This document shows positions 1 through 9,709 of a DNA stretch of 64,000 nt, in pieces. How positions within the stretch are numbered: position 1 is the first letter of the stretch; the number at the start of each line of letters is the position of its first letter. A program made the position numbers and the translations under genes. A model generated the notes under the pieces. It ran no database searches, was not told the origin of the DNA, and was given only the letters and a program-made list of their open reading frames with translations. Source of the DNA: Trypanosoma brucei gambiense DAL972 (Eukaryota; Euglenozoa; Kinetoplastea; Trypanosomatida; Trypanosomatidae); the NCBI RefSeq assembly GCF_000210295.1, contig NC_026744.1, positions 1,488,001 through 1,552,000 on the forward strand, written 5' to 3'.

Positions 1-2
1 AC

Positions 3-263
3 GGGCAACATGTGCGGCAGCAAGTGTGCATCATCCGTCGCGCGCTCACAGTGAACGGCGTGACAACTAAAGCTGTATTGGATGCTGTGGATACCGTTGC
101 CGGGCAGTTAGACGGCGAAGCGGAACTCACAGCGTCAGGAGCGTCGATGCTTCAAATAAGGAGACGAAAAGTTCCTTTCCGTGGTCCTACCAATGGACAC
201 AACAATAGCCGAACCAGTAGAGGCAGGTATGGCAGTCGTTCAGGGAATCGTCGACGGCGCTGA
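3..263 (+). CDS. C-terminal end of an unidentified gene (5' truncated by the window edge)
   Basis: An open frame enters from the left edge and stops with TGA at 261-263, giving the last 86 residues of a protein whose start lies outside the window. The visible part has a short helical stretch (around ALTVNGVTTKAVLDAVDTV), then a basic tail rich in Arg, Gly and Ser ending GNRRRR. Such RG/RS-type tails are common in nucleic-acid-binding proteins, but no domain is visible, so the function is unknown. There is no ATG near the start of the frame, which supports truncation. The strand and position fit the polycistron that follows. Confidence 0.65.
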   Translation, partial: GQHVRQQVCIIRRALTVNGVTTKAVLDAVDTVAGQLDGEAELTASGASMLQIRRRKVPFRGPTNGHNNSRTSRGRYGSRSGNRRRR

Positions 264-1392
264 GGTCGCAATGGTGTGAAGGATGCTGCTGCTGCTTTTT
301 GGGGTTCCTCGTTTTAGTGGAAGAGAGGAAGTGTGGTGGCTTACAGATGAGAAGGGCAATATTCAGCGTGCGTGAAAGGGTGACAAGGGATACGGTGGCG
401 AGTAGTGGTCGTTGTTAATAGTATGCGAGACGATGTTCCTAAGAATATGGAATAAAGGATGGGCAATACAAGCATTTTAACGCCTATTGCTGAAGACGAT
501 TAAACGAATAACTAGCCGAAATGTGTACTTATGTGCGTGCACGCCAGGTGATAAGAGATGTGTTGGCACAGGAAAGGGGAGATAACGTTGCGTCGCGGGT
601 TGAAAGAGGGAGGTGTGTGATATGGGAGGGGATAAAAAGGTAACTGTGGGTGTTTGAAAAACACGTATAAGGAAACGGGCGCACCCACACGGAAACACGC
701 AAATATCTGTTCTCAACTACACTCTTCCGTCGCGTGAAACGGAACCCTTGGGTTTCACATACCTCACTTTCTGAAGTCACTGCGCAATCAGTGCTGGAAC
801 CGGTTGTAAATAGTCTTTTGTTGTCTTATTTAGGGAGGGCTGGATCCCCATCTACTCATCTTATCGGACAAGGCGTTACACCCCTGTGCAAGCGTACTAC
901 TGGTGTTCACTCTAATGAGGACATTGCGACTAAATCTTTACTCTACTTCTAAGTTTTGACCACTTCTTTGTTTTATCCTTTTTTGTCTTCACCTTGATTG
1001 CTCGTTTCCATATATATTTGTTTTGCCGATTGTCTCACCTATTTTCCCTTTTATTCTCTCATTTTTACCCGTACCGCCTTATGATGCACAAGTGTTTTTC
1101 CACGCAGTAGGTAGAAGCTGCTATTGCGGGGGGAAGGAAGTACTGAAAAAGTGACGCAAGCCAATTATATTAATACATATAGAGGAGTGGAAAGAGGAAG
1201 CCATAATAAAGAATCATAAAGCGTGGAGAAAAACCATTTGCGGCAGGTTACCCAAAGCACACGTGGACAAGCAGAGGCTTGTATATCCATATACATATAT
1301 GGATATACGTCGATTTGCGTTTCGAGAACAATAAGTTTTTCTCTAGTTGTATCAGGGGGTTGCTTATCCCTGTTACGTTTCTTTAACCTCTC
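264..1392. other. Intergenic spacer with splice signals and a perfect hairpin
   Basis: 1.1 kb without a credible gene. The first part is purine-rich (3' UTR-like). From about 957 it becomes T/C-rich and runs to an AG at 1106-1107, with a second short tract and AG at 1345-1346. These are candidate polypyrimidine tracts and trans-splice acceptors for the next gene. A perfect inverted repeat lies at 1281-1308. Short frames here lack ATG starts or family features. Confidence 0.6.
1281..1308. repeat. Perfect 12-bp inverted repeat, 4-nt loop
   Basis: Left arm GTATATCCATAT (1281-1292), loop ACAT, right arm ATATGGATATAC (1297-1308). It ends 84 nt before the ATG of the SNF2 gene. If the spliced leader is added at the AG at 1106-1107, this forms a hairpin in the 5' UTR; if at 1345-1346, it is removed. 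AT-rich but not a simple repeat. Confidence 0.7.
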
Positions 1393-4296
1393 ATGAATTG
1401 CAACTGTGGCACACCGGTGCGATGTGTAGTAGACAAAAGTGGCAAAATCTGTTACGTATGCCAATATCACAGATGCCGCTTTTGTGCCAACTCCCCCATT
1501 CAGGCAGAGGGTTGGCGTCGTATTGTTCCTCAACCTCCACCAAGAAACGGTTCGGGAGCTGTTTCCAGTATGGAGACATGTGCTATTCTGCGATTTGAAG
1601 CCCTTCTGCATCCGGAAAAAAAGGTGATGTATTGCACCGCCACACCGACCGCGCCGATGTGCAAGGAAGTGCTGGCGGTGTTGGAGGACGAACAGTTCAA
1701 ACCAATGTGGTATGTGAAAAGGATGGCGTATGTTTACCCGATAGAATCATACGAACGTTTGATTCTTGCGCTCCGAAAGTTCTCTTCACATCAGCTGCAG
1801 GTAGAAAAGATACCACCGTTTTTCTTCAGTTGTGTACAAGCTGCGAAGGACAACGTACTTGAGCATGAGAAGCAGGTGAAGGTGAATCTGTCTCAGGGTC
1901 CAGATCCAGATGATGTGGTTTACTCTCAACTACACCCTTTTCAAAAACGAGGTGTGGGATTTGTTATTGCTCGTGGGGGTCGTGGGATGATTGCAGATGA
2001 CATGGGTCTTGGTAAGACAGTCCAAGCGATTGCCTTTGCCCATCACTACCGTAACGAGTGGCCACTGCTTATCATTTGCCCGCTTTCCTTGGTAGACAAT
2101 TGGGAAAAGGAAATAATCCGATTTTGCTCGATACCGGTAGGGCGGATAGCCACGGCACACACAACAAAGAGGTTTCGCATCGATGGAGTTCATAGTATTG
2201 TTATTGTACCGTACTCATCTTTAAAATGTCTCGAGGGTGTCTCGGTGACATTTAAGGTTGTTATAGTGGATGAGTCGCACTACATAAAATCAGGCACCGC
2301 TCAGCGAACTACAGCAACACTTAAACTGTGTCGTGCAGCCAAACGAGTCCTGTTGCTTTCAGGAACTCCTGCTATGTCTAGGCCTGTCGAACTATATTCT
2401 CAGCTTCAGGCCTTCGTAAACCCTTCATGCATGCCGTCAAAAACACAATTTTGCGCGAGGTACTGCAATTCTTTTCAAGGCCGCTTTGGTGTAGACTGCA
2501 CCGGACACTCCAATATCAGCGAATTGCATGCGTTAATACAGCATTTTGTTGTCCGTCGAACAAAAAGTGAACTGGCGAACGAGTTACCGTCAAAGAGCAG
2601 GCATTTGCTCTATCTGTACATTACACCAAAAGAAAAAGCAGCCCTTGAAAAGGATATTACAAAACTGCGTGAATGCCTGAGAAATGGTTTGGCATTGCCG
2701 GGTTTGACAGATCCCCTGACACCTTCTGCGTTTGCGTCAGATCCTCATGGCACTCCTGGTGGTCCTCCATCGCAATACTCAGCAGGTAAGCAACTAAATA
2801 TTCTCGAGCTGCGCACAGCAACAGCGAGGGCGAAAACAACGGCTGTCCAGGACTACATACGTGGCGTAGCAGAGCAACTCGTTGAAACAAATGAAAAAAT
2901 GATCGTTTTTGCCCACCACCGTGTCATGTTAGATGGCATTCGTGATGCCATTGAATCTGTCAACCCGCGAAAGCCCCTAGACTATATTCTGATTTGTGGA
3001 AATACGGCTGCCGCACAGCGTGAGGAATTGCTTAACCATTTCCGTACATCACCCACCTGTCACCTTGCTGTATTGTCTATGCTCGTTTGCGGAGTGGGGC
3101 TAAATTTGACATGCGCAACGATGGTTGTCTTCACTGAACTTGACTGGAACCCATGTACACATTTGCAGTGTGAGGATCGTGTGCATCGCATCGGGCAATC
3201 GTCATCATGCTTTATCAAGTATCTCCTAGCTGAAGGAACCTCTGACACCATCATTTGGCCACTGCTTCAAAACAAGCTGAGTGTCACAAAGGCACTACTG
3301 GAGGATGGCGCTGCTGCCAATGGTGTCAACGGTAGGTCTGACGGCCTTGTCAGCAAAAACACTAATGTGGAAAGTGTCCGTCGTTCTGATCTATCGACGA
3401 CTCCACCTCTTCCGAAGGGAAGGCAGCTAACACTAGGAGAATGCAAGAGCAGTCAAACTTCAGGTCCTAGCACACCACGCACACCTTGCACAGAGCGTGC
3501 GGAGGAAACCCCTTCTTCTGCCGCTGAAGGTGATGGTAACAAGAAGACCAACGCCACGCAATTGCCTTCGCAGGGAGGTCAGACGGCGAAATCAGAAGAG
3601 AAGCCTGTTTTTATCGATATACCAACACTGCAGAAGCAGCGTCAAGAGAGGCAATCGAGTCTTGTTGTCCTGCAATCTACATGCAGCGGGGGGCAACCTG
3701 CTCCTAGTGTAGTGATTCCCGTTGCTGTTTCCCCTCAAATTTCTCCATCGGGTTCAAAACCACCCGTGACAACTGTGCTGTTGGGAAAGGGTGTAGTCAG
3801 TAACGAACCTCAGATAAGCACAGCGGAGAAACAAGTATGTATTGCTTCTTCTGCCGCGCTTTCGCCAATGCCAGACCTTGCTGCTAATATAACTCCTGCT
3901 GCTGCCATTACCTCCCCCCGTACTACCACTACTCAGGGTGTTACTAAGTTGGTTGAAAGTCCTGCCACCGGCCCTATTTGTTCCCCGTCTACTCAACTTC
4001 GACCAACGCCGCCGTTTTGTTCTCCCTGCGGTACTGTGAGGAGAACACCTTTTGTGCTTAGTCCCGCAATTGCGATATCTGCTCCTTCAAGCGTATCTCA
4101 GGGTGTAGGTGGGACATGTGTGTCTGCAGTTCCCTCCAACAGGGATGTGGATGATGGTGTCTTGCTTTCAAATGCATCAGCAGTGTCACAATCTGAGGCC
4201 TTACGCAGTTACAACTCAAGGCGCACGCGATTTACCGTAGGCAGTGTGGGGGAGAAGCGAGTGCGAAACAACAATGAAACCGGTGAGACTCAGTGA
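1393..4296 (+). CDS. SNF2-family DNA translocase, SMARCAL1/ZRANB3-like, with N-terminal GRF-like zinc finger
   Basis: 967 residues. Residues 3-31 are Cys-rich (C3, C5 followed by Gly, C23, C28, with C11, C20, C31) and resemble a GRF zinc finger, a module known to bind single-stranded DNA. The SNF2 ATPase follows: DDMGLGKT with K208, DESH Walker B at D293, and LLLSGTP. The C-terminal helicase lobe has DWNPCTHLQCEDRVHRIGQ and ends near residue 635. This lobe pattern is closest to SMARCAL1/HARP and ZRANB3, fork-remodelling and annealing helicases. Residues about 640-967 are Ser/Thr/Pro-rich and probably disordered. ATG at 1393 follows candidate acceptors. Expected to be nuclear, acting in replication or repair (inference). 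The subfamily is less certain than the SNF2 assignment. Confidence 0.88.
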   Translation: MNCNCGTPVRCVVDKSGKICYVCQYHRCRFCANSPIQAEGWRRIVPQPPPRNGSGAVSSMETCAILRFEALLHPEKKVMYCTATPTAPMCKEVLAVLEDEQFKPMWYVKRMAYVYPIESYERLILALRKFSSHQLQVEKIPPFFFSCVQAAKDNVLEHEKQVKVNLSQGPDPDDVVYSQLHPFQKRGVGFVIARGGRGMIADDMGLGKTVQAIAFAHHYRNEWPLLIICPLSLVDNWEKEIIRFCSIPVGRIATAHTTKRFRIDGVHSIVIVPYSSLKCLEGVSVTFKVVIVDESHYIKSGTAQRTTATLKLCRAAKRVLLLSGTPAMSRPVELYSQLQAFVNPSCMPSKTQFCARYCNSFQGRFGVDCTGHSNISELHALIQHFVVRRTKSELANELPSKSRHLLYLYITPKEKAALEKDITKLRECLRNGLALPGLTDPLTPSAFASDPHGTPGGPPSQYSAGKQLNILELRTATARAKTTAVQDYIRGVAEQLVETNEKMIVFAHHRVMLDGIRDAIESVNPRKPLDYILICGNTAAAQREELLNHFRTSPTCHLAVLSMLVCGVGLNLTCATMVVFTELDWNPCTHLQCEDRVHRIGQSSSCFIKYLLAEGTSDTIIWPLLQNKLSVTKALLEDGAAANGVNGRSDGLVSKNTNVESVRRSDLSTTPPLPKGRQLTLGECKSSQTSGPSTPRTPCTERAEETPSSAAEGDGNKKTNATQLPSQGGQTAKSEEKPVFIDIPTLQKQRQERQSSLVVLQSTCSGGQPAPSVVIPVAVSPQISPSGSKPPVTTVLLGKGVVSNEPQISTAEKQVCIASSAALSPMPDLAANITPAAAITSPRTTTTQGVTKLVESPATGPICSPSTQLRPTPPFCSPCGTVRRTPFVLSPAIAISAPSSVSQGVGGTCVSAVPSNRDVDDGVLLSNASAVSQSEALRSYNSRRTRFTVGSVGEKRVRNNNETGETQ

Positions 4297-5750
4297 AAAC
4301 TCTAGTTGTTTTATATTTGGTTAAAATATATTTACTTGTTTTTGCTTTTACGTTCTCTTCCCTTGTGTACCGTTAGCGGTGTTTTGTTTACATATGGCAA
4401 ATGGTGGTCAGATGAAGTGAAGCCAGTTCCCTTCCTTGTAGCCACAAACATATAGGTGCAGTTCTTAATTCATGCGGAAAAAAAATCAATTATTTATGTG
4501 CAGTGTTTTTCTAAGTTTTGTGTACTCGGTCGCTTTTTTTTTCTTTTTTTTTGTGGCGGGTGAGGGAGCATGAATACGTCGGTGTCGTTTGCAGTGACAC
4601 TTTATAAGTATGTGCGGTGCCCTCATATGGATTGGAGTTATGGTTCATCAAACACGGTAAATTTGTTGATTCTTTTTACATTTGGAGTTCTGTGGCATAA
4701 GAATGGATGCGTCAGAGGAGGGAAGGAAAGGTGGAGGAGCAGAAGGAGGAGGAGGAGAACATTTGAGGGAAAATGTTATTTGTGGTGGTCCCACGGTGGG
4801 ATTTATGCAAATGACCGCTCTGCTGCGCGACCCATAAAAGTGGTAACCACCATCTCTTCGGGATCTCTTATCTTTTTTTTTTCTCTTTGCTTTTGTTTTC
4901 GTTGAGAGGAGTATAGTCCAACGGCAGTCCCCTAAATGTTTGGGGTTGTATTTTAACACTTGTCATCATTTTTTTTTCTTTACATTGTTGCACAATTCTG
5001 TGCTAACTAGTTCCTTACCCGCCGCCTTGTATTTCAGTAGCCTGAATATGTGTCTCTTTGCATGCGCGTACTTGGTGGGTGAGAAAACAACGAAAGGTAA
5101 CTTATGCAGTAAAAAAAAGAAAAAACATTTGTGCTCGTCACCGCTCACTGCGCCTGATTACCTCTTTTTGCATCTCTATCTCCTTTTTTTTGTTTTAATC
5201 TTCTCTTTTTGTTACCTCCCATTGCCTTGCATATAGACGCGGTACTCCCCTCATCTTTACAATATATTTAAGCACTTTTAGAAACCGTACACTTGCAATC
5301 GGGGGAGAGTTGAGTGAGATCAACGGAGCGATTTCGATCTTTTTTTTTGTTGTTGTTTGAGGAGTAAGGACAGGAAAAAAACTAACCGGGGAAAAGGGGG
5401 AAATAGTTAATATATTTGTAGTTAGGTGTATAGTCGAAAAGGGATATTGGGGGCGAAGAAGCGGAAAGCACAAAAGAAAAGAAGGAGGGAAGTGAAAAGG
5501 AATTTTAGGGAAAGCGTAATAACAAAGAAAATAAAAAGGAAAAAGTAGAAATCTAACCGTATAAATTGGGTGTAAAGGGTGCGACGTGGGTCATCACCGG
5601 CGCGAGGGGATCGAGGTATTTTTCTGAACGCGAGAATAAATTAGTGGGGAATTGAACAGGAGGGAAGGGGGAGGAAATAATTTTGTATACCTCAAGGAAG
5701 AGTAACGAGATACCTGTGTAAGATAGCGGTGGTCACAACTCTGTGAAATA
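4297..5750. other. Intergenic spacer, 1.45 kb
   Basis: No credible gene. T-rich tracts lie at about 4531-4554, 4868-4895 and 5340-5359. The last is followed by AG at 5360-5361 and then about 390 nt of purine-rich sequence up to the USP start, a typical long 5' UTR look. An ATG-initiated 111-codon frame at 4570-4905 is low complexity and not supported. Confidence 0.5.
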
Positions 5751-8048
5751 ATGGATATCGTTAATAACAATGGTTCTTTTGTGACACGCACTACTGTTTC
5801 CCGTCCCATTCCGTTTGAGCGCTATCGTAAACCGTGCATCGCCACTTACCCGAGAAGTGCCGTTTTTCTCAACAAGCGCCGCGCGAATGAGCTACATTGC
5901 AGTGGCGCACCCGGAAATGAAAATGGAAGTGATGACAATGCGTCTTCCCTCGCCTTTGGTGAAGATAATGGGAAGAATGAGGCGGCAGACGATGACGACC
6001 CGCTGAACATCGACCCAGAAACAATGCTTTGTTCCGATGAGCAACTAAAACAAGTGCTTGCTCTCCGCTGGCGCGACGTTGGTCCTAACGGATGCGGTTT
6101 GCAGAACATGGGAAATACATGCTTTATCAATTGCGTGCTTCAAGCGATAGCGTATACACCTGCTCTTTCGCAATACTTTTCGACTACTTTCCGTTCTCCA
6201 CACACAGACCGGGTGTTGAATGCGCCATTTGACTACGCTTATGCTTTGGGAGAGACAATTCGTAAAATACACACTCCTTCGAGAAACGCATATAAACCAA
6301 CCGTAATCATCAGCAACATTAAGGTGCTTTCACCACACTTTCGCCTTGGAGTGCAAGGTGACGCGCATGAATTTGCCGTGCACCTGCTGCATGCGTGCCA
6401 CCGTTCAATTTTGTTTAGGCAAGTGGGTTCTCGTAAGTTGCCGCAACACATCGAACAAACTTCGACATTACAGCGGATCGTTGGTGGTTACCTTCGTTCC
6501 ACTGTCACTTGGAGTAGGCGGGAGGAGATTCATTACTTGTTAAAGGAGGGGAACCTTCAGGAAGCAAGTAACTTAAAGATGAACGCGAATTCGCGCAAAA
6601 GTGATAGTGATGATGGACACAAGGAACTCATCTCCAACACATATGATCCATTTGTGACGCTTAGCCCAGAGATCTGTGGTCAAACGCTCGAACACTGTTT
6701 GTCCAAACTCTGCGCGAAGGAAAGGTTGGAGGGACGGGTGTATATAACGCCTCGCGGCGTTACCGTGAACGCTACTAAACAATTTATGTTGCATAAGTTA
6801 CCGAATGTTTTAATTATCCATTTGAAACGTTTCAATGAGTTCGGGGCGAAGGTTGGGAAGTTTGTACGATACCCGAAGATACTGAACATGGGGCCCTTTT
6901 GCACGGCCGATGGAACGTTGAAAAAGCTACGTAACCACAAGAGGAGGGGTTACAAGCCCTCGAATGGTCCCGCTAGTTGTGACAGCAGCATTTATAATAG
7001 CGAAGCGAGCAATAGGTCAGTTGAGTGCCTATACGAATTGAACGCCATTTGTGTCCACCAGGGTTCCTCGCTCTCCCATGGGCACTACTTCAGTGTTGTT
7101 CGCGCACGCAATGAATCGTGGATTGAGTGCAATGATGGCCACATTTCACATTGCAGCGAGGACCATGCCCTATCGCAATCAGCGTATATGCTTTTCTACT
7201 CCCGAGTAGCGGAAAGCTCTGCCACGCCCGATATCAAGTGCAGTCGAGACAATCGTACAACACACAGGGGCATGGAACTATCATCGGGTCGTGTTAAACC
7301 CTTTACGGGAAGTACACCACGTAAAATAGTGGGTGAGTGCCCTACTAGCGATGTAGGTCGTGAGTTAACCGACCAAGAGGCGCTACGACTTATTGGAAAG
7401 AAGAGAGAAGTACCCCAGCAGCAGTTAGTACAGACGAACGGTGAGAAGAGAGTTCAACATGTTGGTCTTCCAGCTAGGTTGAAAGGACTCAACACCAAGT
7501 CGTCATCATCTACTGCTGTACGGGACAACAGCTCCAACAACTCACTGTGGAGTGAACAGGAGACGTGTTCATCTTCCTACGCTTCCTCGGCGGCTTTCGA
7601 CAGAGAAGAGAATTCAGTTTGTTCTTCTCGGAAGAATAGTGCACCCGACAGATATTGCGGAATAGTGAAAGCCCTAAAGGTAAACGGGTCGAGGGATGTT
7701 GGAAAGAGAGGGACTTCTCCAACTGACCCTTTGGGGGGCCACAGAAGCAGCGTTGTGGGGGAGGAGGTGTTGAGGGCTATGGAAAAGCATAAGCTGGAGG
7801 CTCCATTGACTGTTATGCGTCAACCCCATGCGCCAAAGTTTCGACAGCAAGTGCGAGATCCTTTGTGGGAGCAGGAGATGGATCGTGGCCGTACAAAGCG
7901 ATCAAGGTTGAAGCGGGATGAAAGCACGGATGAGGAAAACAAATTTCAGAAGGCAGACATTGGGTTTGACAGCCGTGGAAGGCGTCTCCTGAACCAACGA
8001 AATGAACGAGCTAACGGCCGGAGTTTTGCCCACGGAAAATTCTCGTAA
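5751..8048 (+). CDS. Ubiquitin-specific protease (USP, C19 family; USP36/42-like)
   Basis: 765 residues. The Cys box GLQNMGNTCFINCVLQAI places the catalytic Cys at C124, and the His box GHYFSVVRA places the catalytic His at H445, followed by WIECNDGHI with the Asn/Asp position. LIIHLKRF and QGDAHEFAVHLLHAC are further USP family signatures. The compact catalytic core (residues about 118-480) with a long basic, Ser-rich tail (480-765) resembles USP36/yeast Ubp10, which work in nucleus and nucleolus; that localisation is inference. It hydrolyses ubiquitin isopeptide bonds. ATG at 5751 has a TAA six bases upstream and is the only sensible start. No missing catalytic residues. Confidence 0.93.
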   Translation: MDIVNNNGSFVTRTTVSRPIPFERYRKPCIATYPRSAVFLNKRRANELHCSGAPGNENGSDDNASSLAFGEDNGKNEAADDDDPLNIDPETMLCSDEQLKQVLALRWRDVGPNGCGLQNMGNTCFINCVLQAIAYTPALSQYFSTTFRSPHTDRVLNAPFDYAYALGETIRKIHTPSRNAYKPTVIISNIKVLSPHFRLGVQGDAHEFAVHLLHACHRSILFRQVGSRKLPQHIEQTSTLQRIVGGYLRSTVTWSRREEIHYLLKEGNLQEASNLKMNANSRKSDSDDGHKELISNTYDPFVTLSPEICGQTLEHCLSKLCAKERLEGRVYITPRGVTVNATKQFMLHKLPNVLIIHLKRFNEFGAKVGKFVRYPKILNMGPFCTADGTLKKLRNHKRRGYKPSNGPASCDSSIYNSEASNRSVECLYELNAICVHQGSSLSHGHYFSVVRARNESWIECNDGHISHCSEDHALSQSAYMLFYSRVAESSATPDIKCSRDNRTTHRGMELSSGRVKPFTGSTPRKIVGECPTSDVGRELTDQEALRLIGKKREVPQQQLVQTNGEKRVQHVGLPARLKGLNTKSSSSTAVRDNSSNNSLWSEQETCSSSYASSAAFDREENSVCSSRKNSAPDRYCGIVKALKVNGSRDVGKRGTSPTDPLGGHRSSVVGEEVLRAMEKHKLEAPLTVMRQPHAPKFRQQVRDPLWEQEMDRGRTKRSRLKRDESTDEENKFQKADIGFDSRGRRLLNQRNERANGRSFAHGKFS

Positions 8049-8580
8049 GCGGGTGTATATCTTGGAAGCAGCCACCCAACGTTATTTGCCTTTTGTTAAT
8101 GTGGTTGATGGCAAGGTTTTTATTTGTTAGTCGAGTGATGGCTGTAAGAGTTTGGAGGGGGGGGGGGAGTCTCCCCCTTTTTTTTACTTGCAGTAGATGT
8201 GTCGCATCACCACTATCAGTGTATATTTAATAATAGCCCGGTTATTGACTAAGTGAGAAATGCTACATCGCTAAACGGACTAAGAAATATGTACAGTCAT
8301 TCCGTTAACGAAGTCTGTATTTGCCTCTTTGCTCCTTTACCTACGTTTTCCATGATTGAAGGAAAGGGGAGCTAACTCGTCACAGCGTTCTGCTTGTATG
8401 TTGTTCTCTCCCTAATCCTTTACTGCTACGCGCCTCGTCGGTTGGTGCGTTGAAATCACATGGTATTACGCTAGTCGAAGCATGTTCTCTCGCCTTCTTC
8501 ACTGTCTTCCATTTGTCGAAAGCCACTACGTTTTAGAGTCTCACCACAAAACAAAAGTTTTTCTTTATTCACACACCAAG
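8049..8580. other. Intergenic spacer with G-run/C-run/T-run element
   Basis: Contains G11 (8157-8167), AGTCT, C5 and a T9 run to about 8186, then the leader of the ATP synthase c gene with a pyrimidine tract at 8485-8517. No gene seen. Confidence 0.5.
8485..8522 (+). promoter_or_regulatory. Polypyrimidine tract and SL trans-splice acceptor for ATP synthase c
   Basis: T/C-rich tract 8485-8517 followed by the first AG at 8521-8522. It lies inside the open frame that begins with ATG 8482. Splicing here would remove that ATG, so translation should start at 8581. This decides the start. Confidence 0.55.
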
Positions 8581-8937
8581 ATGATGCGCCGCCTTGCCCT
8601 TCAGTCCTCGCTCCGTCGCGTCACGCCCGCTGCCGTTTCTGTGATGACTCCTGCAAAAGTTACGAGCCCAATTGGCCACGCTATCGCCATTCGTCAGGCC
8701 TCCACTGTGGCCATATCTGTGCAGGGCCTGCATTACGTCGGTACAGGTCTCGCTGCCATTGCTCTTGCAGGTGTGGGTCTCGGCATCGGAACCATTTTTG
8801 GTAACCTGCTGGTTGCTTGTGCTCGGCAACCCAATTTGACAAAGATGCTCTTTAATTATGCAATTCTTGGTTTCGCGCTCACGGAAGCTATCGGCCTATT
8901 CGCACTCATGCTTGCGTTTCTGATGCTCTTCTCGTAG
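8581..8937 (+). CDS. Mitochondrial F1FO ATP synthase subunit c (ATPase subunit 9)
   Basis: 118 residues from ATG 8581: a cleavable presequence starting [10 protein letters not shown], then the mature c subunit with two transmembrane helices. The polar loop ARQP is at residues 81-84, and E102 in helix 2 is the proton-binding carboxylate. It forms the rotor ring in the mitochondrial inner membrane. An in-frame ATG at 8482 would add 33 residues, but a polypyrimidine tract and AG lie between the two ATGs and family members start with MMRR. Trypanosomes carry several subunit c genes whose mature parts are nearly identical and whose leaders differ; this is one of them. Confidence 0.95.
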   Translation: MMRRLALQSSLRRVTPAAVSVMTPAKVTSPIGHAIAIRQASTVAISVQGLHYVGTGLAAIALAGVGLGIGTIFGNLLVACARQPNLTKMLFNYAILGFALTEAIGLFALMLAFLMLFS

Positions 8938-9709
8938 AGTAGTTAGTTGAAACAACGAGTTGCATGGGAAATGTGCAAGAAAAAAAAAGTGGCGGAGGGG
9001 GAGAGGGAGAGGGAAGTGGAGGTGCTGTTGGGTCTCGTTGGTGCATTTATGGTATTGTAACCAACATCCCCCACCGAGGCTGCCTTTTCTAGTTGTACCG
9101 TAATTGAATGAATGAATGAATAAATGGGGTCTGCGTGCTGAGGCGGGAAATTCTTATAAGTTTCACCGCGCCCACCCATGCGCAGCATACTTTTGTGTAA
9201 TGAAGAATGCCACAATGGAATGATTATCAACTGGGGGTGGTGGTGGTTGAAAGGTGAGTAGGAGTAAGAGGTGGAGTAATGAATGCAACAGAGCACACTC
9301 ACCGTATTACGTTAAGTGGTGTTTCTGTAGTTGCCGCATAGGATAGGAAAGTAGGGATTTTCTCGCGTTTCTTTTGGTCGTTGGTGGCGTCAAATGGGTG
9401 TTACTTCGTTCGGTGTTGTTTTAGTCCCCATCTTCTTGGGTGTAATGAGTGTCTGCAGCGATAGTATATATTTTCCTGCATCCCTGTATTCATTACAATA
9501 ATTTCTGGTATCATTAGAAAAAAATCTTTCTCTTCCCCCATTATCTCTTTCTCATGCGACCCGTTATTACATTTGTTGATTTTTATTACAGCTGACAAAG
9601 TATTCAAGGCTTTTACGACAAACTGAGGGTGTCTGTGGTGTTAGCAGTTTATACATTTTTTTTTTTTTGACATCAAAACTACCGGCTGTTGTGGTAGACA
9701 GGAACAAAT
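8938..9709. other. Intergenic spacer, 0.77 kb
   Basis: Purine-rich stretch at 8979-9026, a short GAAT-type repeat at about 9104-9125, and a T-run at 9656-9668 followed by AG at 9696-9697 or 9700-9701, the probable splice acceptor for the carrier gene. No gene seen. Confidence 0.5.

Noticed and set aside
4570..4905. ATG-initiated 111-codon frame
   Set aside because: Arg-run from purine repeats and Phe-run from a T-tract; composition matches spacer, not genes.
8157..8186. G-run, C-run and T9 arrangement resembling a bacterial intrinsic terminator
   Set aside because: The window is kinetoplastid. Transcription is polycistronic through this point, and the T-run fits better as part of a splicing/polyadenylation signal. 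The possible stem leaves a one-base to five-base loop and is made of homopolymers.
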